Source: Marinoscillum sp. MHG1-6
GTDB taxonomy: Bacteria; Bacteroidota; Bacteroidia; Cytophagales; Cyclobacteriaceae
Reading direction: 5' to 3'
Length of the DNA: 64,000 nucleotides
NCBI RefSeq assembly: GCF_024714475.1
Contig: NZ_JAMZMI010000010.1
Location: 1-64,000 of the forward strand
The translations under genes and the position numbers were made by a program. Position 1 is the stretch's first letter. The number at the start of each line of letters is the position of its first letter. Positions 8,413 to 17,163 of this stretch are shown here, piece by piece. Below the pieces are notes generated by a model, which was not told the DNA's origin, did no database searches, and was given only the letters and a program-made list of their open reading frames with translations.

Positions 8413-9584
8413 GTTGGAGGTAAGGTTATGTTCGCTCCTAAAATTAGGGCAGATTGAAGATTTTTGCATGATTTATCAAGTTGACCAATGTTCCGATAAG
8501 CCTGTGCAGCGACGAGGTAGTTATCAATGCTATCCGGCCATACCTGGATATTCCATTGTGTTGTTTTAATCACGTTTTTGTCCTGATTATCTATCAGGTA
8601 AAGTTCTGCCAACCCGGTAAATAGCTCATAATGTCTGATTGGAACCATGTCTGCGGAAAGCACTAAAAAATAGGCGTCTCCATAAAAGGATTTGTATTGC
8701 CGAAGAGCTTTGTCCCTTGCAAGTTGAAAATACCGGATGGCCTCTGTTGGGTTGTTAATTTGGTCGCGGTAGATTTCTCCCATGGAGAGATAATAGTCCA
8801 GGCTATTATGCCCCAGTACCAGGAGTTCCTTAAACTTTTTGATCGACTGATGCGGTTGATGATTTTCCTGATAAGCCTTGGCGAGTAATTCCTTGACAGG
8901 AATCGGTTTTCTTGGACTAAATTTTTCAATTAACTCAAAATAGTAAATCGCATCCTGATACTGACGGTGGGTATAACTTTCCTGGCCTTTCAGAATATAA
9001 CCATGAAACAGGTTTGCCTTGAAATCCCTCATGTCGTTTTCCTCCGGTAGATGGGGACTTAGGTCATTTAATTTTACTAACGCATCGCCCACTTTCCCTC
9101 GCAAAAGATCCTCCTGAGCAGATTCAAATGTGGCTCTTCTGTTGGCCAGTAACTCCTGGTGCATTTTCTCATCATAGGTCGTTTTGATCCAAATCACCGT
9201 CATCACCAGGCATGCTACAATGATCGTAAATCCAAATGCATAGGCAGTAGCGATCCAATTTTCCTTCCAGTCAATTTCTGGTTCCTTATAATTAGGTCTA
9301 TAGTAGTATCGCTTGCGTGGTTGTGTGGAGAAGGTATCCGGTGGGTTGAATTCTGTATTAGGAATAGATCGACTGTAAGTGAGCTTGATGTCGTATCGGG
9401 CTTTCTCATATGGGTTGGAAAGCGTTTGGTACGCAAGGTTGATTTCCTTGAAACGTTCCTCCATTTCCATGTTCCCTGCATGCTTATCTGGGTGATACAG
9501 TACCGCTAACCGCTTAAAAGCCGCCTTAATTTCTGCCTGACTGGCAGTTTCACTGATCTCTAGAAGTTGGTAAAAATTCTTCAT
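8370..9584 (-). CDS. Membrane-anchored J-domain protein with TPR-like C-terminus
   Basis: 404 residues. An N-terminal J domain (about 1-67) carries the HPD triad at 31-33 needed to stimulate Hsp70/DnaK ATPase. One membrane segment lies at about 111-133. The remaining 270 residues are helical repeats resembling TPRs (for example ALVKLNDLSPHLP, YQDAIYYFELIEKFSP, PTEAIRYFQLARDKA). The likely topology puts the J domain in the cytoplasm and the repeats in the periplasm. There is no Gly/Phe region or zinc finger, so it is not DnaJ itself; it is a specialised co-chaperone with unknown client. The 3' end overlaps the DUF3052 gene. Confidence 0.85.
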   Translation of the reverse strand: MKNFYQLLEISETASQAEIKAAFKRLAVLYHPDKHAGNMEMEERFKEINLAYQTLSNPYEKARYDIKLTYSRSIPNTEFNPPDTFSTQPRKRYYYRPNYKEPEIDWKENWIATAYAFGFTIIVACLVMTVIWIKTTYDEKMHQELLANRRATFESAQEDLLRGKVGDALVKLNDLSPHLPEENDMRDFKANLFHGYILKGQESYTHRQYQDAIYYFELIEKFSPRKPIPVKELLAKAYQENHQPHQSIKKFKELLVLGHNSLDYYLSMGEIYRDQINNPTEAIRYFQLARDKALRQYKSFYGDAYFLVLSADMVPIRHYELFTGLAELYLIDNQDKNVIKTTQWNIQVWPDSIDNYLVAAQAYRNIGQLDKSCKNLQSALILGANITLPPTCIPVLQPDTQALP

Positions 9585-9622
9585 GCGCCTCGTTATTTAA
9601 CGTAAAAACGCATGCTAATTGT

Positions 9623-9997
9623 TTATAAAGCTGATTTATTGGAAATGAAAAGCCCCAAAAAGCATAGTAGTAAGCCGCCAATTACACTGGCAATTAGGTA
9701 GAGAGATAATTGCGTGTAGTGCTGTGTTTGGTATAGTCGTAAAATGTCCAGTGAAAATGCTGAAAAAGTGGTAAACCCGCCACAGAACCCTGTAATCAGG
9801 AGCATGGATAAATTGGAATTGTAGTATTTCAGAAAGTATCCGGCAAGTAAACCAATGATCAGGCTCCCAATTAGGTTGACGGTCAGCGTTCCACTCGGAA
9901 ATCCGTCATGAAATAGTTTTCCCGCACTAAGTCCTACGAGATACCTTAAGGCACTTCCAACAAAACCGCCTATTCCGGCAAGTATTACTTCTTTCAT
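9623..9997 (-). CDS. crcB: Fluoride channel CrcB/Fluc
   Basis: 124 residues and four membrane helices. Family motifs: GGFVGSALRY near the N-terminus, SGTLTVNLIGS in helix 2, and GFCGGFTTFSAFS in helix 3, whose Phe residues line the fluoride path. It exports fluoride as a dual-topology homodimer, so one gene suffices. The start overlaps the stop of the ACP phosphodiesterase gene by 4 bases (ATGA), so the two are one operon. I see no fluoride-riboswitch consensus before the operon, but this was checked only by eye. Confidence 0.93.
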   Translation of the reverse strand: MKEVILAGIGGFVGSALRYLVGLSAGKLFHDGFPSGTLTVNLIGSLIIGLLAGYFLKYYNSNLSMLLITGFCGGFTTFSAFSLDILRLYQTQHYTQLSLYLIASVIGGLLLCFLGLFISNKSAL

Positions 9998-10581
9998 TTG
10001 ATTGACTTCAGAAAGTTTGAAGCATGAGAAATGAGATCAGGATAAAATTGTTCAAACTCTGATTGGAACGCTTCATAATGTTCCTCCAAATCCTGGCTCG
10101 CGTTCTCCATGCCGGAGGCAAATTTAGTTCTTCTGGACATTCCGGTAAGCGCCCGATTCACACCTTCCACAAATTGATAATTATATAGCCAGTTATCAGC
10201 CTTCATGTACCTAAGCATATATTGGGCTTGATCTGGTAGAATGTCATGATATTTTTGGGTCGTCTTGTAAAAGTTTTCTGTGTATTCAAGCAACGGTACA
10301 TCTGAATAGTCTTGCCAGTTTGCTGCGAGGAAATGATCATAATATACATCGGTGATCACCGGAGCATAGTGCCTGTACCTGGACCTTAGACGTTGTTTGC
10401 TCAAAGTCACCACTGGATGTTGATCGGTATAGCTATCTATTTCCCGGTGAAGTATTATGCCTTTGGAAATCTCGCTTTCGTAGTGAGTGAAATCTTTCCC
10501 TTTGACAAAATCCCCGATGAGGTTTCCGATCATGATTTTTTCATTGGGGCCTGATAAGTGGAGGTGTGCAAGAAAATTCAC
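9994..10581 (-). CDS. acpH: ACP phosphodiesterase (AcpH family, DUF479)
   Basis: 195 residues. MNFLAHLHLSG followed by GNLIGDFVKG is the AcpH signature; DxVKG-like GDFVKG and the HREIDSYTDQHP motif supply metal and catalytic residues. The enzyme removes the 4'-phosphopantetheine arm from acyl carrier protein. Length matches the family (about 190). It is the first gene of a pair with crcB. It diverges from the TerB-like gene across 112 bases that hold an inverted repeat. Confidence 0.85.
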   Translation of the reverse strand: MNFLAHLHLSGPNEKIMIGNLIGDFVKGKDFTHYESEISKGIILHREIDSYTDQHPVVTLSKQRLRSRYRHYAPVITDVYYDHFLAANWQDYSDVPLLEYTENFYKTTQKYHDILPDQAQYMLRYMKADNWLYNYQFVEGVNRALTGMSRRTKFASGMENASQDLEEHYEAFQSEFEQFYPDLISHASNFLKSIK

Positions 10582-10616
10582 TCGCCTTAAGTTGTTTTAT
10601 ATAAATTTGAAGTCTT

Positions 10617-10638
10617 AATTCCATTAAGAAATGGAATT
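10617..10638. promoter_or_regulatory. Inverted repeat in a divergent promoter region
   Basis: AATTCCATT (10617-10625) pairs perfectly with AATGGAATT (10630-10638) around AAGA. It sits between divergent acpH (start 10581) and the TerB-like gene (start 10694). No T-run follows on either strand, so it is not a terminator; it could be an operator. Function is inferred from position only. Confidence 0.35.
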
Positions 10639-10693
10639 GCAACCGAGTATTCACTGCGTAAACTAAAGAATTATCGAAGCGGGATCAACAAAT

Positions 10694-11092
10694 ATGAGGA
10701 GAACGCACCTCAATTTATTGGTGCAATTAGCCAGAATCGACGGAGTTGTGGTTCAGGAGGAAATTGATTTGATCAAACAAATCGGTGAGGCTAATGGTAT
10801 GTCTTCTGATGATATTACCGGTTGCTTCGAAGACCCAACGCTCATAGAAGACCTTAGTGGCCTTACTGAGGATGAGAAGTATGAGTACATCTATTCGATC
10901 GTACAACTGATGAAGATCGACGGGCGTCTTTATAAAGAAGAATTGGCGTTTTGTGCTCGTATGGCCAGTAAACTTGGCTATGATGAGGGTGTGTTGCTTG
11001 AATTGATGCTGAAAATCTATAGCGATCCGCATCTATCTGCTGATAAAGAATTGATCAAGGACACCATACAGGAGTACCTCATCAAAAAATAA
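10694..11092 (+). CDS. TerB-like protein
   Basis: 132 residues, mostly helical. LLVQLARIDGVVVQEEIDLIKQIG and IVQLMKIDGRLYKEELAFCARMA are the two paired halves typical of TerB/DjlA-type domains, each with an acidic DG-x-x-x-x-EE motif that may bind metal. The name comes from tellurite resistance, but most homologues have no proven role. The helicase gene starts 3 bases after its stop, so the two proteins are co-expressed. Confidence 0.75.
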   Translation: MRRTHLNLLVQLARIDGVVVQEEIDLIKQIGEANGMSSDDITGCFEDPTLIEDLSGLTEDEKYEYIYSIVQLMKIDGRLYKEELAFCARMASKLGYDEGVLLELMLKIYSDPHLSADKELIKDTIQEYLIKK

Positions 11093-11095
11093 TTC

Positions 11096-12994
11096 ATGAA
11101 GTTTGAAGGGCATTTCCAGCGCCTGCTGAACCTGATAAAAAAGGAAAGGCAGGAAGACAGGAAACAGTATGAAGAAAAAATCCGCAACCGCTCACTTCAG
11201 GATCGGAAAAAGGAAGGTGTTACCTGGTATCCGGTCACCTTACAAAAATCTTATTTAGGAACAGGAGAAAAATGGGTGCTACAAGTCGAGCGAACAACTG
11301 ATCTGAATCAAAGACATTTTTTTCAGCCGGGCTCCTCGGTGAGTCTGTTTCTCAACGATGAAAAAAGGAAGCTCTCTGCTTCCGGTATTATTACCCGCAT
11401 GAATGAACATAGAATGACTTTCATGCTGAATGCTGAAGATGAGCCGGATTGGATTGATGAGGGTAAAGTCGGGATCAATCTTCTTTTTGATGAGGGCACC
11501 TATGATGAAATGGAGAAAACCATGGTTTCCCTTTCTAAAACATCGGGTGGGAGGATAGCTGAACTCATGCCCGTTTTATTGGGTGAGCAACAACCGCACT
11601 TTGATCGCTTAAATCATGAAAATGTTCCAGGATTAAATGCCAGCCAGCAAAACGCCCTGGATATGATCAGGTCAGCAAATGATATTGCCTTGGTTCATGG
11701 ACCACCCGGAACAGGAAAGACCACGACCCTTATTGAGGCGATTCGTGAAAAGGTGCTTACAGAAAAGCAGGTGTTGGTCTGTGCTGCTAGTAATGCCGCC
11801 GTTGATCTTTTGGCAGAAAAGCTGTCTGAGCAGGATGTGCGTGTTTTGAGGTTGGGGCATCCGGCCCGGGTAACGGAAGCGGTGGTTAGGACAACCCTTG
11901 ACGCGAGACTGAGTGAGCATAATGATGCACGTATGCTTCGCGATCTGCGCAGGAAGTCTGAAGAAATGCGGTCATTGGGCAGAAAATACAAGCGAAATTT
12001 CGGGCATGATGAACGCAAGCAGCGGAAATTGTTGCTTGATGAAGCCAGAAGCCTAAAGGATGAGGCACTGATGCTGGAAGGGCACATGATCTTCGATGAG
12101 CTGAATAAAGCACAGGTGATAGCCTGCACCCTTGTTGGTGCCAATAACAGTTACCTGGGTAACAGACAATTTAAGACCGTCTTTATCGATGAGGCGTCTC
12201 AGGCACTCGAGCCGGCATGTTGGATTCCAATAATGAAGGCCGAAAAAGTAGTGATGGCAGGAGACCACTGGCAGCTGTCTCCAACGGTAAAGTCTTTGGA
12301 GGCTGGAAAACAAGGACTCACCGAAACTATTTTTGAAAGGACGATAAAGCGCTCTCAGGGGCATGAGGTCATGTTGAAGACGCAGTATAGAATGCACCCA
12401 AATATTATGGCCTTTTCAAATGCGTACTTCTATAAAGGAGAACTGGAGTCAGCGGAGATCATTGGTAATAGAAGACAGTTATTTAATGATTCCGTCAGTT
12501 TTATAGATACTGCAGGTTGTGGGTTTGATGAGAAAATCAACCAGGAGACCCTGTCCACTTACAATGAGGAGGAGGCTGCTTTTGTACTGAATCGTTTGGA
12601 TACCTTGATTCAGGAAAACAGGGAAATGTTTGCTTCGTTATCCATTGGAGTGATTGCTCCCTATAAGGCACAGACAGAGGTGCTCAAAAATCAAATAATA
12701 CGTTTTGATTGGTACGCTGATCTTGCTAATAACATTACTATCAATTCCGTTGATGCTTTCCAGGGACAGGAAAGAGATGTGATGATAATTTCTTTGGTCC
12801 GTAGTAACTCTGTTGGTGTTATAGGCTTCCTTGCAGACGAACGAAGAATGAATGTTGCCATGACTCGTGCCAGACATCTATTAATGATGGTAGGCGATTC
12901 GTCGACTTTGAGTAGTAACGATTTTTTTGATCTACTTATCCAGGACATGCAAAGCAGGAGCTGGTACCACAGTGCATTTGAATATCTCTATTGA
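11096..12994 (+). CDS. Superfamily 1 helicase, IGHMBP2/SMUBP2 (Upf1-like) type
   Basis: 632 residues. An N-terminal beta-rich region (about 40-135) precedes the motor. Motifs: Q-like LNASQQNAL (180-188), Walker A GPPGTGKT (202-209), VCAASNAAVDLL (motif Ia), FIDEASQ (Walker B, near 360), GDHWQLSP (motif III), QYRMHP (motif IV), NSVDAFQGQERD (motif V) and VAMTRAR (motif VI). A charged helical stretch at about 270-320 is the domain-1B/stalk insertion. It probably unwinds RNA or DNA 5' to 3'. It follows the TerB-like gene by 3 bases and meets the deacetylase tail-to-tail with no gap (12994/12995). No terminator is visible there. Confidence 0.9.
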   Translation: MKFEGHFQRLLNLIKKERQEDRKQYEEKIRNRSLQDRKKEGVTWYPVTLQKSYLGTGEKWVLQVERTTDLNQRHFFQPGSSVSLFLNDEKRKLSASGIITRMNEHRMTFMLNAEDEPDWIDEGKVGINLLFDEGTYDEMEKTMVSLSKTSGGRIAELMPVLLGEQQPHFDRLNHENVPGLNASQQNALDMIRSANDIALVHGPPGTGKTTTLIEAIREKVLTEKQVLVCAASNAAVDLLAEKLSEQDVRVLRLGHPARVTEAVVRTTLDARLSEHNDARMLRDLRRKSEEMRSLGRKYKRNFGHDERKQRKLLLDEARSLKDEALMLEGHMIFDELNKAQVIACTLVGANNSYLGNRQFKTVFIDEASQALEPACWIPIMKAEKVVMAGDHWQLSPTVKSLEAGKQGLTETIFERTIKRSQGHEVMLKTQYRMHPNIMAFSNAYFYKGELESAEIIGNRRQLFNDSVSFIDTAGCGFDEKINQETLSTYNEEEAAFVLNRLDTLIQENREMFASLSIGVIAPYKAQTEVLKNQIIRFDWYADLANNITINSVDAFQGQERDVMIISLVRSNSVGVIGFLADERRMNVAMTRARHLLMMVGDSSTLSSNDFFDLLIQDMQSRSWYHSAFEYLY

Positions 12995-13897
12995 TCAGAA
13001 GAAAATTTCCTGTGCAAGTCGATAGGTGTTGGCATGGGCTTCCAGGATTTGTCTGATGTCCTGAGAATAACCACCACCCATGGAGGCAACAAGAGGAATG
13101 TTATTGGATTTGGCAATGTTCAGGACCTTGCGATCACGCTCTTTACATCCGGAGATTGTTAACCCAAGTCGGCCAAGTTTATCCGAAGCCAACACATCCA
13201 CTCCGGACTGGAAGAAGATAAAATCAGGCTGGACAGTATCCATGAGTTTGTTCAGGTGTTGATCTAGTAGTTTCAAATACTCCAAATCTCCAGTGCCATC
13301 TGGTAAGGGTACATCCAAATCAGATCTTTCCTTTTTCATTGGGTAATTTTTTTCTCCGTGCATGCTGAAGGTGAAAACGTTGGATTCAGATTCAAATATT
13401 TCAGCAGTGCCATTTCCCTGGTGGACATCAAGATCAATGATGAGTATTTGTTTCGCGAGATCGTAATCGAGTAAATACTGTGCGGCGATGGCCTGATCGT
13501 TTAAAAGGCAAAAACCTTCTGCTCGATCCGAGTAAGCATGGTGCGTCCCTCCTGCTATATTCATGGCTACACCGTATTGCAGTGCAAATAATGCAGCTTC
13601 GATCGTTCCAGCGATGATGACTTGCTCTCGGATGACCAGTTCTTTGGAGATGGGAAAGCCGCTTTTTCTTTCTTCTTGCCTGGTGAAGTCAAGCTGATGC
13701 AGTTTTTGAAGGTAATGTTGTTTGTGGACCGACAATAATACTTCTTCGGTAGGCATGCCCGGGGCAAATAGGTTTGACTCTTCAATGGTTCCTTCGTGAA
13801 GTAGCTGTTCTGGGAGTAAGTCGTACTTCTCCATGGGAAACCGATGACCTGGAGGCAGCGGGTGATTGTACTCTTTTGACCAGGCTATTTTGAGCAT
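12995..13897 (-). CDS. Histone deacetylase family protein (AcuC/HdaH-like)
   Basis: 300 residues from the ATG at 13897 (a TTG two codons upstream is possible). GGTHHAYSD supplies the tandem histidines (119-120), IIDLDVHQGNG the zinc ligands D157 and H159, and GVDVLASDKLGRL the third ligand region. All key residues of a zinc amidohydrolase of the arginase/deacetylase superfamily are present. The bacterial substrates are unknown; acetylated proteins or small molecules such as polyamines are possible. It has no operon partner: the helicase converges on one side and a terminator lies on the other. Confidence 0.88.
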   Translation of the reverse strand: MLKIAWSKEYNHPLPPGHRFPMEKYDLLPEQLLHEGTIEESNLFAPGMPTEEVLLSVHKQHYLQKLHQLDFTRQEERKSGFPISKELVIREQVIIAGTIEAALFALQYGVAMNIAGGTHHAYSDRAEGFCLLNDQAIAAQYLLDYDLAKQILIIDLDVHQGNGTAEIFESESNVFTFSMHGEKNYPMKKERSDLDVPLPDGTGDLEYLKLLDQHLNKLMDTVQPDFIFFQSGVDVLASDKLGRLGLTISGCKERDRKVLNIAKSNNIPLVASMGGGYSQDIRQILEAHANTYRLAQEIFF

Positions 13898-13934
13898 ATT
13901 CAATTAACTGGGAAAAGTCGAATAGGTTTGATAC

Positions 13935-13969
13935 GAAAAAGTAAAGGTCACCGAAAAACGATGACCTTT
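13935..13969 (-). terminator. Terminator after the mscS gene, probably bidirectional
   Basis: AAAGGTCA (13943-13950) pairs with TGACCTTT (13962-13969). On the minus strand the stem is followed by ACTTTTTCG, ending the transcript that contains mscS. On the plus strand a T6 run starts a few bases past the stem. Confidence 0.65.
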
Positions 13970-13992
13970 GAGTTTTTTGAGACGAGTAAATT

Positions 13993-14856
13993 CTATTTGT
14001 TGTGAACATGCACATCCATTTGAGGGAATGGAATGTTAAGCCCCTCTTTTGCGAAGGTTTTATACACTTTTTCATTCATATCGAAATATACAGGCCACAG
14101 GTCTTCAGAAGTAGACCACGCCCTTACCACAAAATTCACTGAACTGTCTCCGAGCGAATGCATGGCAATGAATGATTCCGGGTCTTTCAGTATCCGTTCG
14201 TCCTCATCAATTAATCTTTGCAATACGGCTTTGGCCTTATCTGAATCATCTCCATAGGCAATTCCGAATTTCCATTCATTTCTTCTGAGAGGTTCCTGGG
14301 AGATATTGGTCATATCAGAGTTAGCCAGTTCGCCATTGGGGATGTAAACCACTTTCTTGTCGAAAGTATTGACAATCGTATAAAATATTTGGATCTCCTT
14401 GACGGTTCCGAGGTAACCTTTGGCGTCTATCACATCACCTACCTTAAAAGGTCTTAGGAGTAGGATGATAACCCCACCGGCAAAGTTTTGCAAGGTTCCC
14501 TGGAGAGCCAGACCCACAGCCAGACCCGCAGCACCCAGAACAGCCACAAAGCTGGTGGCTTCAATTCCCACCATGCCAATCACAGAGATGAACAGCATGA
14601 CTTTAAGGGTCCAGTTAAGTAGCGTTTTCAGAAAAGGGATCAGGGATACATCTACTTCTCGCTTGGACATGATCTTACCAAAGCTTCTTGTGATCAGTCC
14701 GATGACCCAAAGACCCACGACTAAGGTAACAATGGCCATAACCACTTTTGGGCCGAAGTCCAGTGCCCATTCCATTGCTATATCCGAAAATTCAGCGATT
14801 TGGTTTGCTTGCTCTTCCATATTGAAGTTAATTGAGTTTTTAATTTGGTTTAACAT
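13993..14856 (-). CDS. Small-conductance mechanosensitive channel (MscS family)
   Basis: 287 residues. Membrane helices at about 39-61, 80-99 and 104-130; the last is the glycine/alanine-rich pore helix GAAGLAVGLALQGTLQNFAGG, followed by LLRPFKVGDVIDAKGYLGTVKEI of the cytosolic beta domain. It opens under membrane tension during hypo-osmotic shock. The start at 14856 overlaps the upstream stop (TGATG), which supports this longer start over the internal ATG at 14820 and shows coupling with the 120-residue gene. RlmD lies just upstream on the same strand, making a three-gene run. Confidence 0.92.
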   Translation of the reverse strand: MLNQIKNSINFNMEEQANQIAEFSDIAMEWALDFGPKVVMAIVTLVVGLWVIGLITRSFGKIMSKREVDVSLIPFLKTLLNWTLKVMLFISVIGMVGIEATSFVAVLGAAGLAVGLALQGTLQNFAGGVIILLLRPFKVGDVIDAKGYLGTVKEIQIFYTIVNTFDKKVVYIPNGELANSDMTNISQEPLRRNEWKFGIAYGDDSDKAKAVLQRLIDEDERILKDPESFIAMHSLGDSSVNFVVRAWSTSEDLWPVYFDMNEKVYKTFAKEGLNIPFPQMDVHVHNK

Positions 14857-15218
14857 CAGTCAACTGGATAAGGGATAAACAGGAAGTTAGTAAAATCTTT
14901 ATCTACAATAAAAAGACAGCAAAACTCATCCGGGTCTTTATAGGCCTGCACAAAGACCTCTTTATCCTCTATGAGTTTGCGTTCCAGGAACTCCTCAGCG
15001 AAAGAAGCGTAGTAGTTCCACTCGTTTTCCATCTTACCAGCCTCATACAATAACTGACCAATGGGCAAATCGTTTTTCGAAATTGGAAAAACCGGATGTT
15101 CGGAGAAGCCTCGCTTGCGGATCTGGTAGGAAGCCTCTTTTAGAAGCTCGGCCACTTTGACAAAATCAGATGAGATCTGACCGAGATATTTAGGATTAAG
15201 TTCTGGATCGTTTTGCAT
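14856..15218 (-). CDS. Hypothetical protein
   Basis: 120 residues, soluble and acidic, with no signal peptide or membrane segment. The N-terminal half is helical (ISSDFVKVAELLKEASYQIRKRG); the C-terminal half ends in strands (FCCLFIVDKDFTNFLFIPYPVD). I do not recognise a named family. It starts 2 bases after the rlmD stop and its own stop overlaps the mscS start (TGATG), so it is translated together with both. Confidence 0.7.
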   Translation of the reverse strand: MQNDPELNPKYLGQISSDFVKVAELLKEASYQIRKRGFSEHPVFPISKNDLPIGQLLYEAGKMENEWNYYASFAEEFLERKLIEDKEVFVQAYKDPDEFCCLFIVDKDFTNFLFIPYPVD

Positions 15219-15220
15219 AA

Positions 15221-16612
15221 TTATCTGGCTGTAAGCAGTACTACGTTTTCTACATGATGAGTTTGAGGGAACATGTCTACAGGCTGAATTTTTCTCACAA
15301 TAAATGCCTCGTCAAGCAATTGAAGGTCTCTGGCCTGTGTTGCAGGGTTGCAGCTCACATAGACTAATCGCTCCGGTTTGATTCTGTTCAATACTTCAAT
15401 CACTTTTGGGTGCATTCCTGCTCGAGGGGGGTCCGTAATGATCACGTCAGGATGTCCGTGCTTTTTCACGAAATGATCCGTAAACATATCTTTCATGTCT
15501 CCGGCAAGGAAAGTGGTATTGGTAATATTGTTAAGCTCGGAATTTTTACGAGCATCTATGATAGCTTCTTCTACTGATTCCACTCCAATGACCTTTGCAG
15601 CTTGACCAGCCACAAAATTGGCGATGGTTCCGGTCCCGGTGTATAGATCATAAACTACTTCATCTCCCTTAAGGTCAGCAAATGATCTTGCTACCTTGTA
15701 CAACTCATAGGCCTGCTTTGAGTTGGTTTGGTAAAAAGATTTTGGGCCTACACGAAACGATAGTCCTTCCATTTGTTCAGTAATAAATGGTTCACCAGCG
15801 TAAACATGAACGGGTAAATCATAAAAGGTCTCATTTTGCTTAGGATTGATGATGTATTGAAGTGAAGTGATCTCCGGAAAGGAGTTTTTCAGGTGCTCGA
15901 GGAGTAATTCGTTTTTATCATCTTCATGGTAAAACTGAACAATGACCATGATGTATCCGGTCGAAGCAGTTCGAATAATAAGATTTCTTAACAAACCCGT
16001 TTGATCCTTTAGATCAAAGAAAGGGATGCTATGTTCTTCTGCGAACTTATGGACTGAAAGCCTAATATTGTTGGAAGGTTCAGCTTGTAAGTGGCATTTG
16101 TCAATATGAAGAATTTTATCGAATCGCCTGGGTATGTGAAATCCCAGTGCATTTCTTGAAAAGTCCTCTCCGCTGTCTATTTCGGACCGGGTCAGCCAGC
16201 GGTTGTTGGAAAAAGTGAATTCCAGTTTGTTTCTATAAAAGAAGGTATCAATTGATCCGATGATGGGTTGTAACTCGGGTAATTCAACTTTGGAGATCTT
16301 TTTCAGGTTTTCTTTTACATGCTCAAATTTGAATTGAAGCTGAGCACCATAGTTGATGTGTTGCCATTTGCAACCTCCGCAAATACCAAAATGCTCGCAA
16401 ACCGGGGTCGTTCTATGTGAAGAGGAATGGTGGGTCTTGATGATATCACCCTCAAAGATCCCTTTCCTTTTGCCCCTCACCTGTATATCCACCTTATCTC
16501 CGGGAGCTCCTAATCCTATAAAGTAAACTTTGCCATCTTTTTTGGCTATGCTCTTCCCCTCAGCAGAAATACCTGTGATTTCCAGGTCTTCTACGATCTT
16601 ATTGTGTTTCAT
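15221..16612 (-). CDS. rlmD: 23S rRNA (uracil-5-)-methyltransferase RlmD
   Basis: 463 residues from the ATG at 16612. The reading frame stays open to 16810, but the extra 66 residues lack conservation and the TRAM domain begins soon after the chosen start (VEDLEITGISAEGKSIAKKDGKVYF). A cluster CEHFGICGGC followed by KWQHINY binds an iron-sulfur centre. SAM-binding DLYTGTG and the catalytic region ITDPPRAG and VYVSCNP (with the nucleophilic Cys) are intact. It methylates 23S rRNA, by family U1939. First gene of the run with the hypothetical protein and mscS. Confidence 0.9.
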   Translation of the reverse strand: MKHNKIVEDLEITGISAEGKSIAKKDGKVYFIGLGAPGDKVDIQVRGKRKGIFEGDIIKTHHSSSHRTTPVCEHFGICGGCKWQHINYGAQLQFKFEHVKENLKKISKVELPELQPIIGSIDTFFYRNKLEFTFSNNRWLTRSEIDSGEDFSRNALGFHIPRRFDKILHIDKCHLQAEPSNNIRLSVHKFAEEHSIPFFDLKDQTGLLRNLIIRTASTGYIMVIVQFYHEDDKNELLLEHLKNSFPEITSLQYIINPKQNETFYDLPVHVYAGEPFITEQMEGLSFRVGPKSFYQTNSKQAYELYKVARSFADLKGDEVVYDLYTGTGTIANFVAGQAAKVIGVESVEEAIIDARKNSELNNITNTTFLAGDMKDMFTDHFVKKHGHPDVIITDPPRAGMHPKVIEVLNRIKPERLVYVSCNPATQARDLQLLDEAFIVRKIQPVDMFPQTHHVENVVLLTAR

Positions 16613-17163
16613 AGACGGCAAAATTAGCAATACTATGGTATTAGAAGGTATATAAAATGAACCGTTATATGAGCTTGGGCTAAGTTTAAAAAAATTGGAC
16701 AAAACCAAGTTTGTGCTGTAATGATTCCTAGCTGAAAATCGTAAGTGGTGATTGAGAGGCGTTGTAAACGCCCTGAATTGAGGAATTTTCAATATTTTTA
16801 AAGAAATCAATGAGAGATCGTAATCGCAAGAATGATATTTTGCGAATTATGCTAATTTTTGAAAAAAAATTAACGAATCATTGTTTTTACGGAGCAAAAT
16901 GTAAATACATCTCATTTTTATGATCTCCGTAATCGAAGTTTGTTTGATTTCAATGTTGGAAGAAATATAGCAAAAAAAACGGCTTTATTTTTAAATATAT
17001 TCAAAAAATAATGATCTCCGACTAACAATTTCTTAACGAAGAGATCAAAAAAATGAAACAATAATTTTGAAAGGCTCTAACAATTACTTTATTTGGCGAT
17101 CGGAATATGTGACGACATATTATTAACCAAAGGTTTTTTTCAACAAAATTAAATTTGAATTTT
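16613..17163. other. Non-coding region upstream of the ammonium transporter
   Basis: About 550 bases without a plausible gene, very A/T rich toward the right. It must hold the promoters for rlmD (leftward) and amt (rightward). Visible elements are a small hairpin GGCGTT-GTA-AACGCC (16758-16772) and an exact 10-base direct repeat ATGATCTCCG at 16920-16929 and 17011-17020, with a third TGATCTC in reverse at 17041-17047. A TAnnTTTG match at 17150-17157 is too close to the start to be trusted as the promoter. Confidence 0.55.

Noticed and set aside
17150-17157. TAnnTTTG (Bacteroidota -7 box) before amt, with similar hits at 10602-10609 and 29993-30000.
   Set aside because: None has a TTG/TTTG -33 box at a suitable distance, and the amt hit would start transcription at the ATG. 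In A/T-rich DNA such matches are frequent.
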